From AWTP1-9 sp035703165 (GTDB lineage: Bacteria > Bacteroidota > Bacteroidia > Chitinophagales > Chitinophagaceae): DNA of 64,000 bases. Positions 16,817 to 24,506 of this stretch are shown here, in pieces (the first letter of the stretch is position 1; every line of letters begins with the position of its first letter). Location: the NCBI GenBank assembly GCA_035703165.1, contig DASSYR010000046.1:1-64000 (forward strand), read 5' to 3'. A program made the position numbers and the translations under genes. The notes under the pieces were generated by a model, which made no database searches, was not told the origin of the DNA, and saw only the letters and a program-made list of their open reading frames with translations.

Positions 16817-17245
16817 ATGAAAGACAAATTATTTAAGAATCTCCTGCACAGCGCCGAGGGTTATGCAGTTCTCAATTCCGGGGGACAACTCACTAAAGGG
16901 TATAAACCGGACACTGTCTTGCAAAAGGACAATGATTACATCATTATGGAATGTGATACAGGAACAAGCAGGAAAGGATATTTAGGTGCAATGCTGAAAG
17001 CAGCAAGGTTCCTGACCAGTGAAAAGAATGGGAAATTAATACTGTTAATAAAAGAAAAGCCTAATACAACGGTTAAGCAAATTGCAGAACACCTTCGGGA
17101 ATATTTGGTATGGCTAAGGCCGCTTACTAACCTTAGAACAGTTTACTTAATAGAAACAACGAAGTATTGCCCGGATAAAATCCCTTTAAAACTTTTGAGT
17201 TCAGAATTTGAAAAATGCGCAATTACCATTAAGGCCGAAACTTAA
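16817..17245 (+). CDS. Small unknown protein downstream of DUF262 gene
   Basis: 142 residues, 51 bases after the DUF262 gene in the same direction. The N-terminal half has GYKPDTVLQKDNDYIIMECD followed by TGTSRKGYLGAM. The P-D...E-x-D spacing recalls a PD-(D/E)XK nuclease core, but the final Lys is not in the canonical place. I do not recognise the family. It could be a partner of the DUF262 protein, and its stop overlaps the convergent porin gene by 4 bases. Confidence 0.6.
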   Translation: MKDKLFKNLLHSAEGYAVLNSGGQLTKGYKPDTVLQKDNDYIIMECDTGTSRKGYLGAMLKAARFLTSEKNGKLILLIKEKPNTTVKQIAEHLREYLVWLRPLTNLRTVYLIETTKYCPDKIPLKLLSSEFEKCAITIKAET

Positions 17246-18468
17246 AAATAGGTACTTACTCCAAACTGAAATCCTGCCAGCTTAGCCGGTGGGTTGCCTA
17301 AAATATCTTTTTGCCAGTTGTAACGGTAGTTCAACCGAATCACTGTTTGTGCAGTGGGTCGCCAGCTAATGGCAGGAACAATGGAAAATACCTCGTCACT
17401 AATATTATCACCAGTGGATTTAAATGTTCCCTTATTCCAGTCCACATATTCAAAACGTAAAGCAGCGTTAATAACTGACTTATCAAAACCAAAAATGGGT
17501 TTCCTATAAACAGGTTGTACCAAGTCTATAAACCCGCCCTGTTGTTTTCTGCCAAATTGTTCAATGTAAGTTTCTGGAACATCCACATTTACCCATGCCC
17601 ATTCAGCATTGATGTATGTCTTGATTTTTGGAAGCGTTGTGTTAAAATCTATTGCATATACATTTACTCTTCTCTTTTTATCCAACTGCAATCCATCATC
17701 CTGATACTTATTGTAAACACCCCCCATGTAAGAAAGTCCCAATTCACCAATTTTCCGGTTTCTTACAGCAATTTTACTGGTTAACAATGGGCTGCCGTTA
17801 AAGCTTTCTTCAAACCGGTCTTTATTTTCTTTACTGGCCGGCAGAAATGTTTTATTTTCTGCATTGTTAATGATTTTATCATCAAAACCATTGGTAAGGT
17901 ATGCCTCATATGCATACACCCAATCCTTGGTATATCTTTTCCCAAACACACCAAAGCCTACATTGCTCCAGGTAGCCGGAAGCATTTGAGTGGCCGAGAC
18001 AGGACGGTCAACAAATTCCCATTTAGGGCCGTCATGATTTTGATTGAATGCACCGATTGGGTTCATAACAACACCTCCTCTCAGGTTTAACAAAGGGGCA
18101 AACTCAAAATCAACGGATGCAAATTCAATATTAATTTCTTTGGTGCCATCTTCAAATTCTATTTCACTCAAAAACTTTATTCGTTTGGAAATGGAAGAAG
18201 ACACAAACAATGTCAATCTCCTCATTTGAAACTGATGGCCTTCCGATATTCCATCTTCCTGCAAATATTGATAATTAGCTTCTGCATAACCACCTAAGGC
18301 AACAGGAAGTTTGCCTAACTGAAGAAAGGGACGGTTATATACAGCATCCATGTTTAATAACAGTCCGGAAGTATCCTTTGCAGTTCTGCGAAGCAATGCA
18401 GGGTCAATTTGTGCAATAGCAGCAGAGGAAAAGAAAATAAATGTCAATAAGAATATAAATAGTCTCAT
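17242..18468 (-). CDS. Outer-membrane porin (phosphate-selective porin-like)
   Basis: 408 residues with an N-terminal signal peptide (LLTFIFFSSAAIAQ). Alternating beta-barrel segments follow, including LRGGVVMNPIGAFNQNHDGP, typical of the porin O/P family, and it ends in an aromatic strand (FQFGVSTYF). It should form a diffusion channel. The start overlaps the Rieske gene stop by 4 bases, so it is co-translated with the Rieske and di-haem proteins and is likely to feed or drain that periplasmic redox system. Confidence 0.8.
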   Translation of the reverse strand: MRLFIFLLTFIFFSSAAIAQIDPALLRRTAKDTSGLLLNMDAVYNRPFLQLGKLPVALGGYAEANYQYLQEDGISEGHQFQMRRLTLFVSSSISKRIKFLSEIEFEDGTKEINIEFASVDFEFAPLLNLRGGVVMNPIGAFNQNHDGPKWEFVDRPVSATQMLPATWSNVGFGVFGKRYTKDWVYAYEAYLTNGFDDKIINNAENKTFLPASKENKDRFEESFNGSPLLTSKIAVRNRKIGELGLSYMGGVYNKYQDDGLQLDKKRRVNVYAIDFNTTLPKIKTYINAEWAWVNVDVPETYIEQFGRKQQGGFIDLVQPVYRKPIFGFDKSVINAALRFEYVDWNKGTFKSTGDNISDEVFSIVPAISWRPTAQTVIRLNYRYNWQKDILGNPPAKLAGFQFGVSTYF

Positions 18469-18905
18469 ACTTTTTTCAAATCAATAAATAGTTGGTTGTT
18501 ATTAATCGTCACCGGAAAAGTCCGCAGGTCTCTGTCGGCGGGTCCGTTGGTTACTCTGCCCCGGTTATCATACTCACTTCCATGTGCAGGGCACTGGAGA
18601 TAATCGCCAGCTACATTTAGTTCGGCACCCTGGTGGGCACACTGCATCCATACTGCTGAATAATCTGTATCACTAAACCGGTACACACAAATGGGATATG
18701 ATAACTCTTCATTTCGAACTACAATATATAAGCGGTACTTATTCTTTTCTTTTAGTGCAAAATCTTTAGCATCTATTATTATTCCGTCTTTTACTAATTT
18801 GCCATTGGCAAATTTTGTAGCTGCACAGGAACTTAAAAGTGCAGCAACAGACGATGCACCCACACAAACTGCACAGGATTTAAGTATGAAATCTTTTCTG
18901 TTCAT
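18465..18905 (-). CDS. Rieske [2Fe-2S] protein, lipoprotein-like
   Basis: 146 residues. A signal ends in LLSSC (lipobox) and is preceded by NRKDF, a weak twin-arginine-like start. The cluster ligands are in CAHQGAEL and CPAHGSEYD (Cys-x-His...Cys-x-x-His). It carries electrons in the periplasm. It lies between a di-haem cytochrome gene and a porin gene, all in one operon, and overlaps the porin start. Confidence 0.88.
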   Translation of the reverse strand: MNRKDFILKSCAVCVGASSVAALLSSCAATKFANGKLVKDGIIIDAKDFALKEKNKYRLYIVVRNEELSYPICVYRFSDTDYSAVWMQCAHQGAELNVAGDYLQCPAHGSEYDNRGRVTNGPADRDLRTFPVTINNNQLFIDLKKV

Positions 18906-18917
18906 TTTTTATATACG

Positions 18918-20114
18918 CTATAGCGATTTTAAAAATTGTATTAGGTTATTTCTTTCCTGTGCGGAAAGCTGCAGAAATCTTTCTTTGCTTTGTTGTGCTT
19001 CACCACCGTGTTGCAGTATCGCTTCTTCAATACTTTTTGCCCTTCCGTCATGTAAAAGAAAGTATTGTCCTCCTTGTGAGTTAGGAGATAAACCTAATCC
19101 CCAAAGTGGCGGGGTTCTCCATTCAGATGTTGTGGCGCTGCCTTCTGTATAGCCATCATTCAAACCTGGCCCCATATCATGCAGCAGTAAGTCAGTATAA
19201 GGATGAAAGGTTTTATTTGACAATGCAGTAATAGTTGAAAAACCTGTTTTCAATGTCTGCTTATGGCAATTTTCACAACCGGCTTGTATAAACAGGCTTT
19301 TGCCTTGAACCACCTCAGCATCATTTTGATTTCTTTGAATGGGTGCTTTTAATGTTTGCAGGTAGAAGACAACATTATGTACCGTTACATCAGAAACTTC
19401 GGGGTCAATATTCAATCCGGTATAAACATCTTTTGGCTGAAAGGTTGAAGTAATACTTATATCCTGGTTGTAGGCATTCACCGTTTGATGCAATAAATTA
19501 TAAGCCGCAGCTTTTTTACCAAAGCGGTGAATGTACTTGCCGTTTCTTGGAATAGCATTTGAAAACGGTGTAATGAACGATGGCAAAAATTCATAGTTAG
19601 GTACACCGCTTATACCATCGCCATTAGTATCGGTAGGGTCGGCCATTGCCAATATTTCAGCATCGGAGACCAATTCTAAAAACCCTAACCCGGTGTTGGC
19701 TGGCGGTGTGAATTTTGAAAACGTAGCACCTGCAGGTATCTGTTCCGGTGTATAACCGGGCAATGCCCTGTTTTGTAATTGCGGGCCACCCAAATGAAGG
19801 AACTGATTGCCTGTGCTATCAATTTGCCCAAATCTTGTCAATGTAGTAAAAGGATGGCCCTTGCCATCACCGGCATGGCAACTGCCGCAACTGGTGGCTA
19901 CGAAGATGGAGCCTAAACCCGTTTGAGAAGTGAATATCTCGTCATTAAAGGCCACATCACCCGCCAGGAACCTTCTGTTCTCCTCAAAGCTGAGTCCCTC
20001 AACAGGGCCATCTAAAAGCTCATTGCCGGGTGGGGCTTTGGGCAACAGTTTTTGGCAGGCAACTATGCCGTTAACAACTAAAATTAATGCTGATATAACT
20101 TTAAGTTTATTCAT
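18918..20114 (-). CDS. Di-haem oxidoreductase (DHOR/thiol oxidoreductase-like) lipoprotein
   Basis: 398 residues with a lipoprotein signal (NGIVAC). Two CxxCH haem sites are present: SCGSCHAGDGKGHPF near residue 75 and GCENCHKQ near 275. TEWRTPPLWGLGLSP and LLHDGRAKSIEEAILQHGGE match the DHOR family, often encoded with imelysin or iron-uptake genes. The exact substrate is unknown. It is the first gene of an operon with Rieske and porin genes, behind DtxR-like boxes, so metal (iron or manganese) control is likely. Confidence 0.85.
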   Translation of the reverse strand: MNKLKVISALILVVNGIVACQKLLPKAPPGNELLDGPVEGLSFEENRRFLAGDVAFNDEIFTSQTGLGSIFVATSCGSCHAGDGKGHPFTTLTRFGQIDSTGNQFLHLGGPQLQNRALPGYTPEQIPAGATFSKFTPPANTGLGFLELVSDAEILAMADPTDTNGDGISGVPNYEFLPSFITPFSNAIPRNGKYIHRFGKKAAAYNLLHQTVNAYNQDISITSTFQPKDVYTGLNIDPEVSDVTVHNVVFYLQTLKAPIQRNQNDAEVVQGKSLFIQAGCENCHKQTLKTGFSTITALSNKTFHPYTDLLLHDMGPGLNDGYTEGSATTSEWRTPPLWGLGLSPNSQGGQYFLLHDGRAKSIEEAILQHGGEAQQSKERFLQLSAQERNNLIQFLKSL

Positions 20115-20139
20115 AATTCCACCCAGGCAAAGTAAATAA

Positions 20140-20176
20140 TTAGGCTAATTTAATATAATAATTAGACTAATCTAAT
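20140..20176. promoter_or_regulatory. Two DtxR/IdeR-like boxes between divergent genes
   Basis: TTAGGCTAATTTAA at 20140-20153 and the palindrome ATTAGACTAATCTAAT at 20161-20176 resemble the DtxR/IdeR half-site TTAGGNTAA repeated in inverted order. They sit between the di-haem oxidoreductase gene (minus) and a DtxR-family gene (plus). The first box overlaps the promoter region of the minus operon (TTACTTTG at 20128-20135 as a -7-like element). Confidence 0.55.
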
Positions 20177-20224
20177 TATATTTTTCTACCTGTTTCATTA
20201 TCTTCATATAAATATTTTACAACG

Positions 20225-20881
20225 GTGCATTCATTTACAGAAGAAAACTATCTAAAAGCCATATATAAATTACAGGAAAGCAACGGTGAAGTGGTAGCTA
20301 CTTCAGCACTTGCCCAGGTAATGGGGGTACATGCCCCATCTGTAACCGATATGCTTAAAAGGATGGCCGGAAAGAAATTAGTAACCTATCAAAAGTCGAA
20401 AGGTTCTAAACTGACGGAAAAGGGAAAGCAGGTAGCCGTCAGTATCATTCGCAAACACAGATTGTGGGAAGTGTTCCTGGTTGACAAATTAGGTTTTGGC
20501 TGGGATGAAGTTCATGACATTGCTGAGCAAATGGAACACATCCAAAGTGATGCATTGGTAAATAAACTGGATACCTTTTTGAGCTTTCCAAAAGCCGACC
20601 CACATGGCGACCCAATACCAGATGCAAATGGGGTTTTACCTAAATCAAAATCAGTGTTGCTTTCTACGCTTAAAGATGGCGATAAAGGAACCTTTACTGG
20701 TGTAACCGATCATTCTGCAGCTTTTCTGAACTACCTGGACAAAACAGGAGTATCACTGGGTGATTCAATTAAGATTAAAGGCATTGAAGAATATGATCAG
20801 ACTTTTACACTGCAATTAAAAGGAAAGAAAGAAGTAGTGGTAAGTTTTAAAGTAGCCAATAGCCTGCTGGTAAATAATTAA
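20225..20881 (+). CDS. DtxR/MntR-family metal-dependent repressor
   Basis: 218 residues starting at a GTG. The winged HTH is ATSALAQVMGVHAPSVTDML, the dimerisation/metal domain includes HRLWEVFLVDKLGFGWDEVH and EQMEHIQSDALVNKLD, and the C-terminal ~70 residues form a FeoA/SH3-like domain. Such proteins bind DNA when loaded with Fe(II) or Mn(II). The palindromes just upstream are the obvious autoregulatory operator, also covering the divergent di-haem/Rieske/porin operon. Confidence 0.9.
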   Translation: MHSFTEENYLKAIYKLQESNGEVVATSALAQVMGVHAPSVTDMLKRMAGKKLVTYQKSKGSKLTEKGKQVAVSIIRKHRLWEVFLVDKLGFGWDEVHDIAEQMEHIQSDALVNKLDTFLSFPKADPHGDPIPDANGVLPKSKSVLLSTLKDGDKGTFTGVTDHSAAFLNYLDKTGVSLGDSIKIKGIEEYDQTFTLQLKGKKEVVVSFKVANSLLVNN

Positions 20882-20885
20882 AAAC

Positions 20886-21296
20886 TCAAATTATTTCAAA
20901 AAAGGTCAGCAAATTTCTATGGTTATCTACAGTAGGAAATTCTTTGTGACCCCAATACTGTTCTTGAACTACCGTATCTGAACTGTGTAAGACACCTTGT
21001 TTTTTGTATTCTTCAAAAAGTTCATCTATACCTTGCACCTGTATTCTGCAACTTGCCGTACCTGCTATAAAAGTTTCTGCACCAGTCCATATTGGTTTTA
21101 GTGCTAAAAAAATGCTTCTCCATTTCCAGGATTTATCACATGCTTGCCATAGATGAATTTCAATATCATCACGAACTGCAATAGCAAAGGTCTCTTCCTG
21201 GTGGCGAATAGTAAAACCTAACCTGTTTGCATAATATGCACATGAATAGTTGATATCCTGAACCGGAAGGGCTGGAATTGTTTTGTTCATTTTCAT
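20886..21296 (-). CDS. VOC-family (glyoxalase/bleomycin-resistance-like) protein
   Basis: 136 residues with the paired beta-alpha-beta-beta-beta repeats of the VOC fold: ALPVQDINYSCAYYANRLGF in the first half and VDNHRNLLTFFEI at the end. The bleomycin-resistance subgroup binds drugs without catalysis; here no substrate can be named. It is the last gene of the ArsR-MerTP operon, 4 bases after the small membrane protein gene, so it may handle a thiol or metal-linked compound. Confidence 0.75.
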   Translation of the reverse strand: MKMNKTIPALPVQDINYSCAYYANRLGFTIRHQEETFAIAVRDDIEIHLWQACDKSWKWRSIFLALKPIWTGAETFIAGTASCRIQVQGIDELFEEYKKQGVLHSSDTVVQEQYWGHKEFPTVDNHRNLLTFFEII

Positions 21297-21300
21297 ACAC

Positions 21301-21645
21301 TTATTGCTTTATACTTTGATGCTTTGTTAATTCAACTATAAAAGCTACAGTGGTTATCAGAAAAATAGTGATACCTGCATATACCTGTGGTTCTTTCAGT
21401 ACGGGTAATGCAAAACAAAACATAGCACCATTAATTGCATTTGTTATTACTGCTATCCATTTTGTGAACTTTGAACCGCCTCTGTCTATTGCAACAAGGT
21501 TAAGCAGTCCTGAAAAAATAATTGCCATACCTGCACCTACAAACCAGAGTGTACCGGTATTCATGTGTATGGGAAAAGCAAAACTGATATGCACTATTCC
21601 GAGAAGAATAATGATGTAAGAAACTATTTTAATCAGGCTATACAC
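21301..21645 (-). CDS. Small four-helix membrane protein
   Basis: 114 residues with four hydrophobic segments (IKIVSYIIILLGIVHISFAF, a second around FVGAGMAIIFSGLLNLVAI, and two in the C-terminal half) and no recognisable catalytic motif. Its stop side abuts the VOC gene, and its start overlaps the GDCCVxC gene by 8 bases, so it belongs to the mercury-like operon. It could be a transport accessory, but this is inferred from position only. Confidence 0.6.
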   Translation of the reverse strand: MYSLIKIVSYIIILLGIVHISFAFPIHMNTGTLWFVGAGMAIIFSGLLNLVAIDRGGSKFTKWIAVITNAINGAMFCFALPVLKEPQVYAGITIFLITTVAFIVELTKHQSIKQ

Positions 21646-21853
21646 AACAAGATTTATTCATCTGTATCGGTGGACAAGCTACAGTACCATAACTGCAAAA
21701 TACACAACAATCTCCCTGTTTTGGTTTTAATATTGTTTCGCAGTTTGTACACTTATAAAAGTATTGACAAGCATCTGTTGGCATTGTTTCTTCTTTTTGA
21801 AAACCGCATTTGGGGCAAGTAATTGTAGATTGTAGTGTTAGTGTGCTTTCCAT
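21638..21853 (-). CDS. GDCCVxC-domain small Cys-rich protein
   Basis: 71 residues with CPKCGFQKEE, a KCTNCETIL pair and the diagnostic GDCCVFCSYGTVACPP. Family members accompany mercury resistance genes and some carry selenocysteine; here all positions are Cys codons. Eleven cysteines in a soluble protein this small suggest a cytosolic metal chelator or zinc-ribbon chaperone. It lies 6 bases downstream of the MerTP gene. Confidence 0.88.
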   Translation of the reverse strand: MESTLTLQSTITCPKCGFQKEETMPTDACQYFYKCTNCETILKPKQGDCCVFCSYGTVACPPIQMNKSCCV

Positions 21854-21859
21854 TCTTTA

Positions 21860-23131
21860 TTAATTTTTATCGCAGCAAGGTTTACCGCTTCCTGGTGAAC
21901 ATGATTTATCTTTCTCACAACTTTCTTCAGATGCAATACAAAGTTCTACATGAGGCATTTTGCCTTTACCTACATATTTTTCCCCGGCTTGTTGTATCTG
22001 GTTCTCCACTTTATTATATGCTTCTGTTGTTAAATCCTTGTAAGAGGAAATTGAAAGAAACAGGTCAGCATAAATCTTTTCAATATCCGCCTGGAACTGC
22101 TTTTCAAATGATGGCTTTATTAACTTCTTTTCTTTGTAACTGGCAATAGTGTTCTGCGCAATGATACCTGCTTCTTCTTTACTTAATTTATCAACCTCTT
22201 TGCCTTTGAACCACTCACTGCTACTTGGAAAGGTTTTAGCATAATCAGCTGCTTCTGTTTGGGCTAATGTGGTAATCTCAATCTTGTGATTGCTGCTAAC
22301 CGTTTTAATAATTTCTGTCTTTTTATCAGCTTCGGTTTTAGTATTCCATTTTATTGCTACAACTGTTCCCGTTTTATTTAACCATGCTCCTTCTACTGCT
22401 TCATTATACTTCTCCAGATCAACCAACAGAAACTTTGCTTTACTGCCGCAGCCGATTGACGGTGCTGCATGACAAACTAATGGAGCTTCATAGAATGAAA
22501 CTCCTGTATTATTTGCACTCATAAAATCATAGCTTTTTACTTTGTACCCTGTTTTATTAATTGCAGTTTCAATTGTTTTTACATCAACTTTTGATTTATC
22601 AAAAGTGACTAAGCTGCTCCGGGTGGCATAAGAAGTTTTATAAGCTACTACTCCGTTTACTTTAGACAGTTCGTTGTTTACATGCTCTTCACAACCCGCA
22701 CAGGTCATGCCTTGTATGGTGAACTTTACCTGTTGTTTGTTATCAACCACGGCAAGTGTTGCCTGTACTTTTGGCTTTGTATAAAACACTTTTGCATACA
22801 ATGGAAAAGTCATCATCAGAATAGCGAATACAGTTACTATTCCCAAAAAAGTTTTGGACTGAAGGAAAGAAGCCTTCTTCGTTGTTTCGCAATTACAATC
22901 CATATCGTTTGTTTTGACTGGTTTTAATTTAAGATACCATGCAAATGCTAATACCGCAACTGATAAACCTATCAAGTAAGGTCTTGCTGGCTCTATCCAT
23001 GAAAAGTTTGCTGCAATGCTGCTACTCCCGGCAAGTAATGCAATAACAGGAGTAATACAACAAAGCGAAGCTGCGATAGCAGTAAGAACACCTGCGCCGG
23101 TAAATGTGCCTGTTGATTTTATACTGATCAT
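21860..23131 (-). CDS. MerT-MerP fusion with a ~220-residue C-terminal extension
   Basis: 423 residues. The MerT part has three TM segments, the Hg-binding pair Cys24-Cys25 in TM1 and a cytosolic C79/C81 pair. A periplasmic MerP-type HMA domain follows (GMTCAGC at 141-147). Usual MerTP proteins end near residue 200. This one continues with FYEAPLVCHAAPSIGCGSKA, a ~150-residue alpha/beta region and a Cys-rich tail (CIASEESCEKDKSCSPGSGK). It should import Hg(II) or a similar soft metal; the extra domain is unknown to me. It overlaps arsR by 4 bases. Confidence 0.8.
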   Translation of the reverse strand: MISIKSTGTFTGAGVLTAIAASLCCITPVIALLAGSSSIAANFSWIEPARPYLIGLSVAVLAFAWYLKLKPVKTNDMDCNCETTKKASFLQSKTFLGIVTVFAILMMTFPLYAKVFYTKPKVQATLAVVDNKQQVKFTIQGMTCAGCEEHVNNELSKVNGVVAYKTSYATRSSLVTFDKSKVDVKTIETAINKTGYKVKSYDFMSANNTGVSFYEAPLVCHAAPSIGCGSKAKFLLVDLEKYNEAVEGAWLNKTGTVVAIKWNTKTEADKKTEIIKTVSSNHKIEITTLAQTEAADYAKTFPSSSEWFKGKEVDKLSKEEAGIIAQNTIASYKEKKLIKPSFEKQFQADIEKIYADLFLSISSYKDLTTEAYNKVENQIQQAGEKYVGKGKMPHVELCIASEESCEKDKSCSPGSGKPCCDKN

Positions 23132-23505
23132 ACTGTTTCCAGTTTTCGAGTTTGTACATTAATATGTTTGAAGAATGGCTTTAATATCTTTAAGTTTTCC
23201 TGTGTCAATGAATAATAAATTGTTTGTCCTTCCTTCCTGGCTTCAACGATATTTCCGTCTTTCAATTTTCGCAGATGTTGTGATACGGCTGGAATACTCA
23301 TGCCTAAAATATCTGCAAGGTCGCATGGGCATAATTCTTTTTCTTCTTCCAGTAAATAGATAATCTTTAATCTTACTTCATTTCCTGCTAATGCCAATAC
23401 ATTAGAGAGGCTTGTAAAAGATTTTTGAGCTGTCTTTAATTTGACTTTACAATTCTTTATTTGCTCATGGTCGGCAAAGAGCCTGATACAAGTATTATTA
23501 TCCAT
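23128..23505 (-). CDS. ArsR/SmtB-family metalloregulatory repressor
   Basis: About 125 residues from the ATG at 23503-23505. A GTG 24 codons upstream is rejected because it would place the operator and promoter inside the gene. The metal-site sequence is ELCPCDLADIL, and the recognition helix is SIPAVSQHLRKLKDG. ArsR-type repressors leave DNA when a thiophilic metal binds the Cys pair. It heads the MerTP operon, and a palindrome sits in its promoter, so autoregulation by Hg-like metals is likely. Confidence 0.9.
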   Translation of the reverse strand: MDNNTCIRLFADHEQIKNCKVKLKTAQKSFTSLSNVLALAGNEVRLKIIYLLEEEKELCPCDLADILGMSIPAVSQHLRKLKDGNIVEARKEGQTIYYSLTQENLKILKPFFKHINVQTRKLETV

Positions 23506-23509
23506 GAGC

Positions 23510-23549
23510 CAAAGATAGGTAAAATAATTATTTAAGCAAATGCTTAAAT
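23510..23549 (-). promoter_or_regulatory. Promoter and ArsR operator
   Basis: TATCTTTG (minus strand, 23510-23517) is an exact -7 box only 4 bases before the ATG. The palindrome ATTTAAGCA-AA-TGCTTAAAT (23530-23549, perfect 9-bp arms, ArsR-like spacing) contains the -33 TTTG, with a 19-base spacer to the -7 box. Repressor binding there would block polymerase. Confidence 0.65.
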
Positions 23550-23682
23550 AGCATTCAGGATATTTTAACTTTGCCACACAGAATACAGATGTATAGAATG
23601 CAAATCTGTTGACAGAATGCTGTAAAAGAGATATTAATGCTGGTAATTAAAGAATTAATTAAAAAAAATAAAATTAAGGATT

Positions 23683-23694
23683 GGGGACACCCCC
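23683..23694 (+). promoter_or_regulatory. CsoR-type operator
   Basis: GGGGACACCCCC resembles the G-tract/C-tract operators of the CsoR/FrmR family. It lies about 40 bases before the csoR-like start and just upstream of a TTTACA/TAAATTTT promoter-like pair. A similar GGAGGACACCCC occurs at the end of the csoR-like gene (about 24112-24123), before the next gene. Confidence 0.5.
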
Positions 23695-23734
23695 TATGTA
23701 GTTTACATTCGCTTTTACTCATAAATTTTACATT

Positions 23735-24136
23735 ATGTTACTTAAAGAATTAACCGGAGACCTGGTAAAAAGGCTTTCTACCATAAAAGGACAGATAGAA
23801 GGTATTATTAAAATGATTGAAGAGGAGAAAGAACCAGACCAAATTCTTAATCAATTTAAGGCTGCTGACCAGGGACTGCAAAAAGCTCATTACTTATTGA
23901 TGGATGAGGTTTTCAGGAAAAGCCTTGCTTTAAAGCTTGTTCAGGTAATGAATGCTTGCCCGGGTAATTGCCAGGATGCGGAAAAAATAGAATACATGAA
24001 AGAACAGTTTCCCATGCTTGAATTTGACCAGTTGACTACTCAAATCAAAGAAGTGAATGCGATAGATAAACGTCTGGAAAAGCATAATAAAAATAATTTG
24101 AATAAAGATTTGGAGGACACCCCACCTGCCACCTGA
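23735..24136 (+). CDS. CsoR/FrmR-family transcriptional repressor without canonical ligands
   Basis: 133 residues. The RLSTIKGQIEGIIKMIEEE helix and the following all-helical domain are diagnostic. The usual Cys-His-Cys copper ligands appear to be replaced (Pro/Asp, Glu and Ser at the aligned positions), while CPGNC and a charged tail extend the C-terminus. It may sense another signal, for example Hg through CPGNC. It is divergent from the ArsR operon and leads the operon of thioredoxin-like protein, P-type ATPase, MerP-like protein and CcdA-like protein. Confidence 0.8.
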   Translation: MLLKELTGDLVKRLSTIKGQIEGIIKMIEEEKEPDQILNQFKAADQGLQKAHYLLMDEVFRKSLALKLVQVMNACPGNCQDAEKIEYMKEQFPMLEFDQLTTQIKEVNAIDKRLEKHNKNNLNKDLEDTPPAT

Positions 24137-24166
24137 TATTTGTACTTCAATAAAAAAATATATAAA

Positions 24167-24451
24167 ATGGAAAACGTAACGAAAAGAAGAATTGAATTGT
24201 TTACTGCCGGTTGTACCGTTTGTGAACCAGTTTTAGAAATGGTAAAAGCGATGGCTTGCAGTTCTTGTGAGGTAGTTATTTACAATGTTGCACAACCTTG
24301 TGATACAAAAGAATGCCTGGAAAAAGTAAAGGCTTATGGAATAAAAGCATTGCCCGCAATTGCGGTAGATGGTAAACTGCTGCCTTGCTGTCAGAACAAA
24401 GGACTTTCCGTTGATGAGTTGAAAAAAGCAGGGATAGGCCAGGCGGCATAA
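24167..24451 (+). CDS. Thioredoxin/glutaredoxin-fold small protein
   Basis: About 94 residues from the ATG at 24167 (a TTG 9 codons earlier is less likely). FTAGCTVCEPVLEMV carries a CTVC redox pair at the start of the first helix, and KALPAIAVDGKLLPCC has the cis-Pro and a second Cys pair, with two more pairs in between. It could reduce disulfides or pass thiol-bound metal to its neighbours. It sits in the operon of a metal ATPase and a CcdA-like membrane reductase, which could recharge it. Confidence 0.8.
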   Translation: MENVTKRRIELFTAGCTVCEPVLEMVKAMACSSCEVVIYNVAQPCDTKECLEKVKAYGIKALPAIAVDGKLLPCCQNKGLSVDELKKAGIGQAA

Positions 24452-24506
24452 ATGCTGTGATGATAGATTAGCTTCTTTAATATTTTTTACTCTTTAGATA
24501 ATTGTT

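Noticed and set aside
21638..21853. GDCCVxC protein as a selenoprotein
   Set aside because: Its Cys positions are TGT/TGC codons, with no in-frame TGA and no evident SECIS-like structure.
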